The notes: generated by a model from the letters alone, not told the origin. A stretch of DNA of 64,000 bases from Catonella sp963539695 (GCA_963539695.1 CAUTOC010000002.1:1-64000); one strand, 5' to 3'; counted from the first letter of the stretch, positions 9,141 to 18,619 are shown. Numbers and translations are program-made.

Positions 9141-9158
9141 TCAAATACTTTTGACACC
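9141..9158. repeat. Partial end sequence of the MITE-like family
   Basis: TCAAATACTTTTGACACC here is identical to the palindromic end of the 205-bp element at 30790-30994 and to the fragment at 39500-39545. It lies directly after the gyrB stop codon. It may be a solo remnant or a chance short match, as only 18 bp agree. Confidence 0.4.
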
Positions 9159-9162
9159 TTAA

Positions 9163-11073
9163 TTATATATCCAGATTTCTCACATACTTGGCATTCTGCT
9201 CTATAAATTCCCTTCTTGGCTCAACTTTATCTCCCATAAGAGTGTTAAAGGTTAAATCTATCTCAGAAACATTTTCTTCATCCATTATAACTTTGAGAAG
9301 CACTCGCCTTTCAGGATCCATTGTTGTTTCCCAAAGCTGTTCGGCATCCATTTCTCCAAGACCTTTATAACGCTGAATCTTATTATTTCCGTCACGCCCT
9401 ATTTCAGACATTATATTCTCAAGTTCCTTGTCATTGTAGGCATACCGGATTTTATTACCCTTTTCCACCTTGTAAAGAGGTGGCTGTGCAAGATAAACAT
9501 GCCCCTGTTTAATAAGCTCCGGCATAAAACGATAGATAAAAGTAAGCATAAGGGTATCTATATGTGCTCCGTCTATATCCGCATCAGTCATTATAATAAT
9601 TTTTTTATATCTAAGTTTACTTATATCAAAATCATCATGAATTCCTGTACCAAAGGCAGTTATCATTGACTGAATTTCTTTATTTTCTAAGATTTTATCA
9701 AGTCTTGACTTTTCTACATTTAATATCTTACCTCTAAGCGGAAGTATAGCCTGTGTAGCCCTATCTCTTGCATCTTTTGCAGAACCGCCCGCAGAATCTC
9801 CCTCTACAAGGTAAATTTCACAGTTATCAGGGTTCTTATCAGAACAGTCGGCAAGCTTGCCCGGAAGATTCATATACTCAAGAGCTGTCTTTCTTCTGGT
9901 TAAATCTCTTGCTTTTCTGGCTGCATCTCTTGCCCTTTGTGCTAATAATGCTTTTTCAACTATCATTTTACCTACGGCAGGGTTTTGCTCAAGGAAAATC
10001 ATAATCTGCTCACTTGCTATACTTTCAACTGCTCCCCTTGCCTCACTATTACCAAGCTTTTGCTTAGTCTGTCCTTCAAACTGCGGCTCAGGAATCTTGA
10101 TGCTGACTATGGCAGTCATTCCTTCTCTGATATCTTCACCTGTAAGAGCGGGATCACTATCTTTAACAAGCTTCATAAGCTTTGCATATTCATTGAAAGT
10201 CTTAGTCAAAGCATTTCTAAATCCTGTAAGATGGGTTCCACCCTCAGGAGTATTTATATTATTTACAAAGCTGTAACAACCTTCATTATAGCCGTCATTG
10301 TGTTGGAGAGCCACTTCTACCTGTACTGTACCCTTCTTCCCCTCACAATAAATAATCTTATCGTAAAGCACAGTCTGATTTTTATTTAAGTAACTCACAT
10401 ACTCCATAATTCCACCTTCATAGTGGAAACTGTCTGTCTTTTTATCCTCTTCTCTTTTATCTGTAAGACTTATTCTAAGTCCCTTTGTAAGAAAAGCCAT
10501 TTCTCTAAGGCGATGTTTTATGGTTGCATAATCAAAAACTGTTTCTTCAAATATTTCTCTATCAGGTAAAAATGTAACAGTAGTACCATGTCTATCTGTA
10601 TTACCTATTTCGGTAAGCTCTGTAATTACCTTACCTCTTTCATAACGCTGTTTATAAATCTTTCCACCTGTCTCAACTATAACTTCAAGCCATTCAGAAA
10701 GTGCATTTACAACAGAAGCACCTACTCCATGAAGTCCTCCTGATACCTTATATCCGCCACCGCCAAACTTTCCACCGGCATGAAGCACTGTAAATACTAC
10801 CTGAACAGCAGGCAATCCTGATTTTGAATTTATACCTACAGGTATTCCTCTCCCATTATCTACTACAGTTATAGAATTATCTTCATTTATAAATATTTCA
10901 ATATGGCTACATTCACCTGCAAGTGCTTCATCTACGGAATTATCCACTATCTCATATACCAAATGGTGAAGTCCTTTAAGAGAAGTAGAGCCAATATACA
11001 TACCCGGTCTTTTTCTAACCGCCTCAAGCCCCTCAAGTATTTGAATCTGATCAGCTCCGTATTCTGCACTCAT
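9163..11073 (-). CDS. gyrB: DNA gyrase subunit B
   Basis: GyrB is the ATPase subunit of gyrase. The 636-residue protein has the GHKL ATP-binding domain (EIVDNSVDEAL, DNGRGIP and the GGLHGVG lid near residue 115), the transducer domain, and the Toprim domain with EGDSAGGSAK and the acidic DADIDGAHI. The ending PRREFIEQNAKYVRNLDI is typical. The gene starts 15 bp after recF, in the conserved order dnaA-dnaN-yaaA-recF-gyrB, and is probably co-transcribed. Its terminator is abutted by the IS element. Resistance-type substitutions cannot be judged without alignment. Confidence 0.98.
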   Translation of the reverse strand: MSAEYGADQIQILEGLEAVRKRPGMYIGSTSLKGLHHLVYEIVDNSVDEALAGECSHIEIFINEDNSITVVDNGRGIPVGINSKSGLPAVQVVFTVLHAGGKFGGGGYKVSGGLHGVGASVVNALSEWLEVIVETGGKIYKQRYERGKVITELTEIGNTDRHGTTVTFLPDREIFEETVFDYATIKHRLREMAFLTKGLRISLTDKREEDKKTDSFHYEGGIMEYVSYLNKNQTVLYDKIIYCEGKKGTVQVEVALQHNDGYNEGCYSFVNNINTPEGGTHLTGFRNALTKTFNEYAKLMKLVKDSDPALTGEDIREGMTAIVSIKIPEPQFEGQTKQKLGNSEARGAVESIASEQIMIFLEQNPAVGKMIVEKALLAQRARDAARKARDLTRRKTALEYMNLPGKLADCSDKNPDNCEIYLVEGDSAGGSAKDARDRATQAILPLRGKILNVEKSRLDKILENKEIQSMITAFGTGIHDDFDISKLRYKKIIIMTDADIDGAHIDTLMLTFIYRFMPELIKQGHVYLAQPPLYKVEKGNKIRYAYNDKELENIMSEIGRDGNNKIQRYKGLGEMDAEQLWETTMDPERRVLLKVIMDEENVSEIDLTFNTLMGDKVEPRREFIEQNAKYVRNLDI

Positions 11074-11088
11074 TTTTTTACCTCACTT

Positions 11089-12168
11089 TTAATTATCTAT
11101 TTTACCGCTGTTTATCTTATATATCCTGCTGTCAGCCTTTTTATTTTCAACAAATTCTTCAAGACCGGTACAGGTAATTATTGTTTGTATATCTCCTATA
11201 CTCTCTATCAGATAATTTTGTCTGCTCCTGTCTAACTCTGAAAGTACATCATCTAATAACAAAATAGGATTATCTCCTGTTTTTTTCTTAAAAAGTTCTA
11301 TTTCAGACAGCTTGAGCGAAAGAGCCGTACTTCTTTGCTGTCCTTGTGAACCGTATTTTCTCACATCATTTTTATTTATATAAAAAGTTATGTCATCTCT
11401 TTGAGGTCCTGTTAAGGTAGTTTTTTGATAAATGTCACTGTTTCTTCCTGATTTTAATTTATCCTCAAAATCTTTTTCATTAACATTAGGGTTATATTCT
11501 ATTTCCAGCTCTTCTTTACCGCCTGTAAGCTTTTTATGAATAGGCTTTATTATTTCATTAAGTTCAGATATAAATTTTCTTCTGCTTTTTATAATATCCA
11601 AGCCTGTATTTACAAGCTGTTCATCCCAAACATCAAGAGTATCTGAAAGTCCTGTATCATAACTTATCTGCTTTAGAAGATTGTTTCTTTGCACAAGTAT
11701 TTTATTATATTTTGATAGATTATACAAATATATCTTTTCTATCTGAGAAAGCTCCATGTCTATAAATCTTCTTCTCTCAGAGGGACCGTCTTTAATCATA
11801 CTTAAATCTTCCGGTGAAAAGAAAATAAGCTGAACTATACCGAATATATCTGTTGATTTACGAATAGGAATACCGTCAACTGCCACCCCTTTTGATTTAT
11901 TTTTTTTAAGATGTATATCTATCTTTCTATCCAGTTCATCTTTTTCCAAAATAACTCTTATATGGGCTTCCTCTCCTCCTATCTTAATCATTTCTTTGTC
12001 TTTACTGCCCTTATGTGACTTTGTAGTTCCGACAACATAAATAGACTCTAAAATATTAGTTTTTCCCTGTGCATTATCACCATAAATAATATTTAAGCCT
12101 TTATCAAACTCAATATTAATATTTTCTATATTTCTGAAATCATTAAGTGCCAAAGACTTAATTATCAT
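11089..12168 (-). CDS. recF: DNA replication and repair protein RecF
   Basis: RecF is an SMC-like ATPase that helps load RecA at gapped DNA. The 359-residue protein shows Walker A (GDNAQGKTN, residues 30-38), the ABC-type signature near YGSQGQQRSTALSLKL, and Walker B (ILLLDDVLSELD). The first 11 bases overlap the end of yaaA, which indicates translational coupling. gyrB follows 15 bp later. The length is normal for the family. Confidence 0.97.
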   Translation of the reverse strand: MIIKSLALNDFRNIENINIEFDKGLNIIYGDNAQGKTNILESIYVVGTTKSHKGSKDKEMIKIGGEEAHIRVILEKDELDRKIDIHLKKNKSKGVAVDGIPIRKSTDIFGIVQLIFFSPEDLSMIKDGPSERRRFIDMELSQIEKIYLYNLSKYNKILVQRNNLLKQISYDTGLSDTLDVWDEQLVNTGLDIIKSRRKFISELNEIIKPIHKKLTGGKEELEIEYNPNVNEKDFEDKLKSGRNSDIYQKTTLTGPQRDDITFYINKNDVRKYGSQGQQRSTALSLKLSEIELFKKKTGDNPILLLDDVLSELDRSRQNYLIESIGDIQTIITCTGLEEFVENKKADSRIYKINSGKIDN

Positions 12169-12376
12169 TTATTTCAACCTTTATTTCTTCATTCTTAAAA
12201 GACACTATATCTCCCGGTACTATTTTCTTACCGCGTCTTGTATCTATCTGACCGTTTACAAATACCATGCTGTTTTGAATGGCATACTTTGCCTCTACTC
12301 CATTATCTACAAGACCTGCAAGTTTAATAAGCTGTCCCAGTTTAATATTATTATCTTTTATTTTTATAACCTGCAT
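12158..12376 (-). CDS. yaaA: S4-domain RNA-binding protein YaaA
   Basis: The 72-residue product is a single S4-like RNA-binding domain of the YaaA/RlbA type always found between dnaN and recF in Firmicutes. It shows the S4 pattern KLGQLIKLAGLVDNGVEAKY and the FVNGQIDTRRGKKI turn, including the conserved VNGxxxxRRGKK. It is thought to bind structured RNA or ribosomal precursors, though its role is not settled. It starts 22 bp after dnaN and overlaps recF by 11 bp. Confidence 0.92.
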   Translation of the reverse strand: MQVIKIKDNNIKLGQLIKLAGLVDNGVEAKYAIQNSMVFVNGQIDTRRGKKIVPGDIVSFKNEEIKVEINDN

Positions 12377-12398
12377 AGATACCTCCGGTTTTGTGTAA

Positions 12399-13511
12399 TT
12401 AAATATCCTCAGGATTAAAATTTACAGGAAGAATTATATATAAATAACTTTCTTCTTTGTTTCTTATAAAACAAGGTGCTTTTGGGTTGAAAAGAAAAAT
12501 ATCTATATTTTCATCTTCAATTACCTTTAAGGCATCCATTACAAGTACAGGATTAAAACCTATTATTATATCTTTACCTTCTTTTGTGAGTTCTATGTCT
12601 GTATTCATATTTCCTACAGCGGTTTTTATACTTAGATTAATATTATTTTCTGTAATATTAAGTATTACAGGCTTTTTCTCTTTATCAGTAATAAAAGGAA
12701 GGGCTGAATCCATGTTTTCAAGCAATTCTCTTCTGTTAAGATTAATCTTAGTTTCATAATCGCTTGAAATCATCTGATCTACATTATAAAACTCTCCATC
12801 TATAAGTCTTGAATTGACAGTAGTATTGCTAAATTCAAAAACTATGTGTTTATTTGAAAAATAAATTATAACCTCATCGGCTATTTCACTTGAAAGAATT
12901 TTACTTATCTCACTTAAAGTTTTACCGGGAACAACTGCTTTTATATTTTCATGTTCTCCTTCAAGTTTTATTTTTCTAATAGATATTCTGTGTCCGTCAA
13001 GAGCTATAATCCTGAGATTATTATTATTTACTTCAAGTAATTCTCCTGTCATTACTTTCATATTTTCATTACTTGAAATTGAAAATATAGTCTGTCTTAT
13101 CATTTCTTTAAGAGAGAATTGTGAAAGTGTTATACTTTTAATTCTTTCAATATTAGGTAAAACGGGAAATTCTTCTATACTTTGCCCTGATATTGTAAAT
13201 ACGGACTTACCACATTTTATAGTAGCTTTATAATTATCATCTGTATTAATTTCTACATTGCTGTTTGGAAGTTTTCTTACTATATCTGAAAAAAGTTTTG
13301 AATTAAGAGCTATACTTCCTTCTTTTATAATTTCACCGTTAACTATAGTTTCTATTCCAAGCTCCATGTCATTTGCAATTAATTTAATACCGTTTTCTAC
13401 AGTTTTAATTACTATACATTCAAGTATAGGTAAGGTAGTTTTGGTAGAAATAGCTTTAATTACAATATTTATACTTTTAATCAAATCATTCTGATTTATT
13501 TTTATTAACAT
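12399..13511 (-). CDS. dnaN: DNA polymerase III sliding clamp (beta subunit)
   Basis: DnaN forms the dimeric ring that tethers the replicative polymerase. The 370-residue length and three repeated clamp domains fit. Recognisable parts are the start MLIKINQNDLIKSINIV, the region ALDGHRISIRKI and the C-terminal peptide-binding segment ending ILPVNFNPEDI, close to the conserved PMRL-type end. The gene lies 244 bp after dnaA and starts the dnaN-yaaA-recF-gyrB unit. Confidence 0.97.
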   Translation of the reverse strand: MLIKINQNDLIKSINIVIKAISTKTTLPILECIVIKTVENGIKLIANDMELGIETIVNGEIIKEGSIALNSKLFSDIVRKLPNSNVEINTDDNYKATIKCGKSVFTISGQSIEEFPVLPNIERIKSITLSQFSLKEMIRQTIFSISSNENMKVMTGELLEVNNNNLRIIALDGHRISIRKIKLEGEHENIKAVVPGKTLSEISKILSSEIADEVIIYFSNKHIVFEFSNTTVNSRLIDGEFYNVDQMISSDYETKINLNRRELLENMDSALPFITDKEKKPVILNITENNINLSIKTAVGNMNTDIELTKEGKDIIIGFNPVLVMDALKVIEDENIDIFLFNPKAPCFIRNKEESYLYIILPVNFNPEDI

Positions 13512-13556
13512 TAGGTTCTCCTTAGTAGCAGTTTTCCTCTAATCGAGTGGATAATT

Positions 13557-13606
13557 TCTATATAAATATAATATATACTTAGTAGTAGTAGGAAGCGTGG
13601 ATATGG
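13557..13606 (-). other. Origin unwinding element: DnaA box, GC patch, DnaA-trios, AT-rich tract
   Basis: Read on the minus strand, a degenerate DnaA box (ATATCCACG, 13604-13596) is followed by a short GC-containing patch. Four CTA triplets follow (complement of TAGTAGTAGTAG at 13580-13591), then an almost pure AT tract (13557-13579). This order matches the basal unwinding system described for Bacillus subtilis, where trios with the motif 3'-[G/A]A[T/C]-5' guide DnaA onto single strands. Further box-like sites (TTTCCACAA near 13660, AGTGGATAA near 13550) lie in the same dnaA-dnaN gap. Confidence 0.65.
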
Positions 13607-13755
13607 TTATAAGCTAAAAAAAGTGCATAAAACCGATATTTTGACAGTTTTATAAGATTGTGGAAAGTAAAAAAATACAAAATTTACTATTCACAGCTTA
13701 CAAACATACTAATCCACCTTATCCAATATTTATCACAAAGTTATAAACAATATTT

Positions 13756-15129
13756 TTAAGAAGAAATAAGTTTTGTTATTACATCAAGCTTTACTGAAAG
13801 ATCATTTTTATTTGCTTTCTTTTCAGCTTTAAGATCATCTTCTATTTTTTTTATACCATGAACTATTGTAGAATGATCTTTTTTACCAAGTTTAGATGCT
13901 ATTTCTTTAAGTGAAGCAGGGGTAAGCTGTTTACATAAATACATAGCAATCTGTCTTGGATAAGCAACATTATTGCTTCTATTTGCAGAACATAGCTGAT
14001 CCATTGAAAGCTCATAATGGTTTGCAACTACATCTATTATTGAATCTATGGTTATTATATTTTTTATATTTGGATTTATTATATCCTTTAGTGCATTTTT
14101 AGCTATATCAAGAGTAGCTTCGGTATTTACATTTACAAGTTTATTAAGTGCAGTTACCTTTTTATAAGCTCCTTCAAGCTCTCTTATGTTTGAATTGACA
14201 TTTGTAGCTATATAGTCAAGAATTTCATAGCTTAAATGTTCATTTTCAAGTTCACATCGTTTCTTTAATATAGCCATTCTGGTTTCATAATCAGGAGGAT
14301 TAATTTCTGAAAGCATTCCATTTCCGAATCTTGACCTTATTCTGTCTTCAATATCGGTAAAGTCTTTAGGTGGGCGGTCTGATGAAATTATAATTCTTTT
14401 TCCTGCCTGATAAAGTTCATTGAAAGTATGGAAAAATTCTTCCTGTGTACTCTTTTTACCTATAACAAATTGAATATCATCAATAAGAAGAGCATCTATG
14501 GTACGATATTTTTTTCTAAATTCCTTTGATGCAAGTACACCTTCTTTAATAGATTCAATTACTTCGCTTGTAAATTGCTCACTTGTAACATAAAGTACTC
14601 TCGCATCTTTTTGATTTTCAAGTATATAGTGAGCAATAGAGTGCATAAGATGTGTCTTTCCAAGTCCAACTCCTCCATATATAAATAGGGGATTCCATTT
14701 TGTATGAGGATCTTCTGCAACGGCAAGAGCAGCAGCAGTGACAAAACGGTTGTTATCTCCTATTACGAAGTTATCGAAGGTATAGTTAGGATTGAGGTTT
14801 GCACTTGCTGCTCTTTCCATAAGTTTATTGTTATTACTTTTTTCAGTATCATAATTTTCAACATCTTCTTTAGATATGAAATTAAGATTATATGATTTAC
14901 CTGTAACAGCTTCTATTGAGTTCTTAATAAAAGCATAAAATTTTTCTTTAACATAAGAATCATTGTGCTGATAAACATCATCATCTAATAAAATAACAAC
15001 AGTATCATCATTCTCATCATAGACCTTGAGAGGCTTGATGAATGTTGTAAATAATACCGGTTTTATCTCAAAATCATTTTCAAGCATTTCCAGTATTGCA
15101 TCCCAGTTTTTACTGACTAATTGTTTCAT
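13756..15129 (-). CDS. dnaA: Chromosomal replication initiator DnaA
   Basis: DnaA binds the origin boxes and melts the DNA. The 457-residue protein has the N-terminal interaction domain, a variable linker around residues 85-110, the AAA+ domain with Walker A GGVGLGKTH (about residues 152-160) and Walker B LLIDDIQF, and the C-terminal helix-turn-helix with the signature KDHSTIVHGIKKIE. The ATG has AAGGAG upstream and a TATAAT-like sequence at 15153-15158. It is flanked by DnaA-box clusters on both sides, so autoregulation is likely. Confidence 0.98.
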   Translation of the reverse strand: MKQLVSKNWDAILEMLENDFEIKPVLFTTFIKPLKVYDENDDTVVILLDDDVYQHNDSYVKEKFYAFIKNSIEAVTGKSYNLNFISKEDVENYDTEKSNNNKLMERAASANLNPNYTFDNFVIGDNNRFVTAAALAVAEDPHTKWNPLFIYGGVGLGKTHLMHSIAHYILENQKDARVLYVTSEQFTSEVIESIKEGVLASKEFRKKYRTIDALLIDDIQFVIGKKSTQEEFFHTFNELYQAGKRIIISSDRPPKDFTDIEDRIRSRFGNGMLSEINPPDYETRMAILKKRCELENEHLSYEILDYIATNVNSNIRELEGAYKKVTALNKLVNVNTEATLDIAKNALKDIINPNIKNIITIDSIIDVVANHYELSMDQLCSANRSNNVAYPRQIAMYLCKQLTPASLKEIASKLGKKDHSTIVHGIKKIEDDLKAEKKANKNDLSVKLDVITKLISS

Positions 15130-15211
15130 AAGACAAAATACTCCTTTATAATATTATATTTTATCGCAAAACTAAGAAAAAAACAACCTAAGAAATTATG
15201 ACTTATTCAAG

Positions 15212-15425
15212 TTATCCACAAAAAAATGTTGATAACTTGTGGAAATGTGATTAATTAAATATTATAAAAAAAGTTATCAACAGTTGTAGAATAAAATTAT
15301 AAACACCGTTATATAGCAGTAGAAACAGATGAAAGTTATAAATATTAGATAAATCAACACTTATCCACAACTTATAAACATAATGTGGATAAGTGATTAT
15401 ATTATTGTAGAATAAATGTGGATAA
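15212..15425. other. oriC: Replication origin: DnaA-box cluster between dnaA and rpmH
   Basis: Perfect TTATCCACA boxes occur at 15212-15220 and 15361-15369, and in reverse at 15384-15392 and 15417-15425. One-mismatch boxes (TTATCAACA) are at 15274-15282 and in reverse at 15227-15235. The sequence between is strongly AT-rich. The divergence of minus-strand dnaA and plus-strand rpmH at this point supports an origin. This is the upstream half of what looks like a bipartite origin; the other half is at 13557-13606. Confidence 0.93.
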
Positions 15426-15561
15426 GATTATTTATCAAATTCTATTTATGTAGAATTATAAAAAAGAAAGTTTTATCTTGATTTTTAGCTAACATGCTGA
15501 TATTATAAGGGTTGATTGTATTTAATTGCTAAATTTAGAGTGAGTTAAGGAGGTGTACCAA

Positions 15562-15696
15562 ATGAAAATGACATTCCAGCCTAAGAAGAGGCAGAGATCA
15601 AAGGTTCATGGATTCCGCAAGAGAATGAAGACAGCTGATGGCAGAAGAGTATTAGCTAGAAGAAGAGCTAAGGGTAGAAAGAAATTATCTGCTTAA
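15562..15696 (+). CDS. rpmH: 50S ribosomal protein L34
   Basis: This 44-residue basic protein is L34, a component of the large ribosomal subunit. The start MKMTFQPKKRQRSKVHGFRK and the ending RRRAKGRKKLSA are characteristic. A strong AAGGAGGTG lies seven bases before the ATG. It begins the plus-strand arm rpmH-rnpA-yidD-yidC-jag, the standard order next to the origin. Confidence 0.98.
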   Translation: MKMTFQPKKRQRSKVHGFRKRMKTADGRRVLARRRAKGRKKLSA

Positions 15697-15759
15697 TCAG
15701 TTACAATAACAATAAGGACACAGGCCTTGCCGGTGTCCGTTTGTTTATCAGGGAAAAAT

Positions 15760-16107
15760 ATGTTACCTAATTCGTTGAAGAATTCGAGGGAATTCAAAAG
15801 AGTTTATGATTTTGGAAAATCCTATGCCAACAAATATCTGGTTATGTACATATACAATAATGAAACCGAAGAAAATAGAATAGGTATATCGGTTAGTAAA
15901 AAAGTTGGCAACAGTGTGGTGAGGCATAGAGCAACCAGATTGATAAGAGAAAGCGTAAGGCTTAACGAAGAAAAGATTAAAAAAGGTTATGACATTGTTA
16001 TTATAGCCAGAGGAAGTATTAAAGATAAGAAATATAAAGATGTAGAGAGTGCTTATATTCACCTTTGTAAATTACATCACTTGCTTCAAAATGAAAGAGA
16101 TGATTAG
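15760..16107 (+). CDS. rnpA: Ribonuclease P protein component
   Basis: RnpA is the protein cofactor of RNase P, which matures tRNA 5' ends. I start it at the ATG at 15760 (MLPNSLKNSREFKRVYDFG), giving 115 residues; an in-frame upstream extension to 15727 is not typical. The signature RNR-like region is NRIGISVSKKVGNSVVRHRATRLIRES. It ends two bases before the yidD start codon, so translation is coupled. Confidence 0.96.
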   Translation: MLPNSLKNSREFKRVYDFGKSYANKYLVMYIYNNETEENRIGISVSKKVGNSVVRHRATRLIRESVRLNEEKIKKGYDIVIIARGSIKDKKYKDVESAYIHLCKLHHLLQNERDD

Positions 16108-16109
16108 AT

Positions 16110-16325
16110 TTGATAAAGAGATTTCTTATATTTTTAATAAAAATTTATAAAAACCATATATCTCCTTATAAAGGGGGCCCTGTATGCAGGTTTATTCCGT
16201 CTTGTTCAACTTATGCCGTTCAGGCTATTGAAAAGTATGGAGCCTTAAAGGGCTCTTATTTGGCTGTAAAGAGAATTATGAGATGTCATCCACTGTCAAA
16301 AGGCGGTGTTGATTTTGTACCTTAA
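16110..16325 (+). CDS. yidD: Membrane protein insertion efficiency factor YidD
   Basis: YidD is a small membrane-associated protein that aids YidC-dependent insertion. The 71-residue sequence has the N-terminal amphipathic stretch, the invariant ISPYKGGPVCRFIPSCSTYA with two cysteines, and RCHPLSKGGVDFVP at the end. Translation appears to begin at a TTG three bases after the rnpA stop; the nearest ATG would remove the conserved start. yidC follows 24 bp later. Confidence 0.95.
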   Translation: MIKRFLIFLIKIYKNHISPYKGGPVCRFIPSCSTYAVQAIEKYGALKGSYLAVKRIMRCHPLSKGGVDFVP

Positions 16326-16349
16326 AGAAAGATTTAGGAGGAAGGTAGT

Positions 16350-17627
16350 TTGATCCAACAAGTATTTGCACTGACACAGTATAATGGTGCTATAGTAGGA
16401 CCTATTGCAAGGGTACTTGCATACATAATGAATGGGATTTATGCTGTATTTTCAGCGATTGGAATAGAAAATGCGGCTATATGTATTTTATTATTTACTT
16501 TTATAATGAGAGCTTTGATGATGCCTATGTATTATAGACAGCAGAAGGTAGGAAAACTCACTTCAAGAATGAGCCCTGAGCTTCAGGAGATATCTAAGAA
16601 ATATAAAGGTAAGCATGACATGGAGTCAAAGAAAAAGATGCAGCAGGAAACACAGGCAGTTTATGAGAAATACGGCTCAAATCCATTGTCCGGATGTTTG
16701 CCTATTCTTATCACATTTCCTATAATGCTTGGTCTTTATAGAATAGTTCAGAGTATGCCGGCTTACATGCCTGCTATTAGAAGTTTATATGAGAGCATTG
16801 CCACTCCTATTATGGAGCAGCAAAATTATGCTGATATAATTACTAAAATAGCCGACAACAATACTGTAAAGTTAGTTACAGAAGGTGATAAGAGTGTAAT
16901 ATTAAATTCTGTTATAGATGTACTTGCCACTTTTAACCACGATAAGTGGGAAGCACTTAAAACAAGTTTTAGCGGTATTTCAAATGTAATAGCTGCTAAT
17001 TCAGCTGAAATAGAACATATCAACAGTATATTCGGACTTTTTTCAATATCGGATGTACCGGGATTTACAAAGCCTTTTACTTTTATAGTTCCTATACTTG
17101 CAGGTGTACTTCAGTTTATAAACGGTAAACAGATTACAAATAATCAGCCACAGACAAATACTAATGATCAGGCAGCTGCTATTAATAAGAACATGATGAA
17201 TTTTATGCCGTTTATGCAGGCTTTCTTTTGTCTTACCTTCCCGATAGGTATCGGTGTTTACTGGATTGCCGGTAGTATATTTATGATAATACAGCAGTAT
17301 TTCTTCAACAAGTTACTTGAAAATGTAGATGTAGATGAAATGATAAGAAAGAATCAGGAAAAGGCTGCAAAGCTTCGTGCTAAAAGAGGAGAAGCACCTG
17401 TAGCTGAGAAGTTTAATCAGTTTGCAAATACTTCAACAAGATCAATAGCAAATACTAATACAAAGAAGATAGATGAAGATTCTTCATCAGAAACAGGTAA
17501 GAGTACTGAAAAGGGTATTACGATAAAAACAAAAAATAATTATAAGATTACGGATTATAAAAAGCGTGAGGGTGAATATAAGGCTAACAATATTTCAGAT
17601 GTAGCCAATATGCTAAAGAGAGATTAA
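16350..17627 (+). CDS. yidC: Membrane protein insertase YidC/Oxa1
   Basis: YidC inserts membrane proteins alone or with SecYEG. The 425-residue protein starts at TTG after AGGAGGAAGG. It has the Oxa1 core: a first membrane segment about residues 28-60, a charged coiled cytoplasmic hairpin (RQQKVGKLTSRMSPELQEI), the conserved NPLSGCLPILITFPIMLGLYR region, and two late segments around GVLQFI and FPIGIGVYWIAGSIF. A long region between the third and fourth segments is inserted. The C-terminal tail is basic and Thr/Ser-rich, as in other clostridial YidC proteins. Confidence 0.96.
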   Translation: MIQQVFALTQYNGAIVGPIARVLAYIMNGIYAVFSAIGIENAAICILLFTFIMRALMMPMYYRQQKVGKLTSRMSPELQEISKKYKGKHDMESKKKMQQETQAVYEKYGSNPLSGCLPILITFPIMLGLYRIVQSMPAYMPAIRSLYESIATPIMEQQNYADIITKIADNNTVKLVTEGDKSVILNSVIDVLATFNHDKWEALKTSFSGISNVIAANSAEIEHINSIFGLFSISDVPGFTKPFTFIVPILAGVLQFINGKQITNNQPQTNTNDQAAAINKNMMNFMPFMQAFFCLTFPIGIGVYWIAGSIFMIIQQYFFNKLLENVDVDEMIRKNQEKAAKLRAKRGEAPVAEKFNQFANTSTRSIANTNTKKIDEDSSSETGKSTEKGITIKTKNNYKITDYKKREGEYKANNISDVANMLKRD

Positions 17628-17644
17628 GTATTGGAGGGTAAATT

Positions 17645-18607
17645 ATGAGTAATGAATGGATTGAAATTTCAGCAAAAACAGTTGATGATGCTATAAATGA
17701 AGGTCTTGTAAAACTTGGTACAACCAGTGATAAGATGGATGTGGAAGTGATTGAAAGAGAGAGTTCAGGATTTTTAGGTTTTATAGGAAGGCATGATGCA
17801 AAGGTAAGAGTAAGAATTAAAGAAGTTAAACCTGCTTCTGTACCGGAAAAAAATGTAGTTAAGGAAGAAAAGCCTGTTTCTGTAAGAAATAATAATGTTG
17901 AAAATAAGCCGGAAGAAAAACCTGTGACTGATATTCAGAGAAAGCCTAAAAAGAAATTTGATGAAATTGAAAAGAATGAACCTGTATCTGCCGAAAGACA
18001 GGAAAAGGCAAAAGCTGATGCGGTTAAATTCCTTACAGATGTGTTTAAGGCTATGAAGCTTGAAGCTTCTATAAATGTAGAATTTGATATTGCTGAAAAT
18101 GAGCTTTCAATAGATGTAAAAGCGGAGGATATGGGTGTACTTATAGGAAAACGCGGACAGACTCTTGATTCTCTTCAATATATAGTAAGCCTTGCAATAA
18201 ATAAGGACAGTAACGAATATGTAAAGGTTAAGCTTGATTCAGAAAACTATAGAATAAGAAGAAAAGAGACTCTTGAAAACCTGGCTAAAAACATAGCTTC
18301 TAAAGTAAAGAGAACAGGCAGACAGGTTTCACTTGAGCCTATGAATTCATTTGAAAGAAGGATAATTCATTCTGCTCTGCAGGGTGATCCTGATTGTGAA
18401 ACCTTCAGCGAAGGAAATGATCCTTACCGTAAGGTAGTAGTTAAGCCGAAAAATGAGGGCAGAAGTTATTATAATAACAGATATAATAAGGGTTATGGTA
18501 AAAAGCCTTATGGAAGAAAGCCATATCATAAGAACGGTTATCATAAGAACTATACCAAAAAGTACGAAAGAGAAGATTATACTGACAAGGTAGATGTAGA
18601 AGAATAA
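17645..18607 (+). CDS. jag: RNA-binding protein Jag/KhpB (Jag-N, KH, R3H)
   Basis: The 320-residue protein has three ordered domains. Jag-N lies at about residues 4-55 (SGFLGFIGRHDAKV), then a charged Lys/Glu/Pro linker, then a KH domain with the GxxG loop in LIGKRGQTLDSLQY. An R3H domain (NSFERRIIHSALQ) follows. The last 45 residues are a Tyr/Asn/Lys/Gly-rich low-complexity tail. KhpB partners with KhpA as a global RNA chaperone affecting division and cell wall. Its position after yidC is standard. A terminator follows. Confidence 0.95.
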   Translation: MSNEWIEISAKTVDDAINEGLVKLGTTSDKMDVEVIERESSGFLGFIGRHDAKVRVRIKEVKPASVPEKNVVKEEKPVSVRNNNVENKPEEKPVTDIQRKPKKKFDEIEKNEPVSAERQEKAKADAVKFLTDVFKAMKLEASINVEFDIAENELSIDVKAEDMGVLIGKRGQTLDSLQYIVSLAINKDSNEYVKVKLDSENYRIRRKETLENLAKNIASKVKRTGRQVSLEPMNSFERRIIHSALQGDPDCETFSEGNDPYRKVVVKPKNEGRSYYNNRYNKGYGKKPYGRKPYHKNGYHKNYTKKYEREDYTDKVDVEE

Positions 18608-18619
18608 CTAAAAATTATT

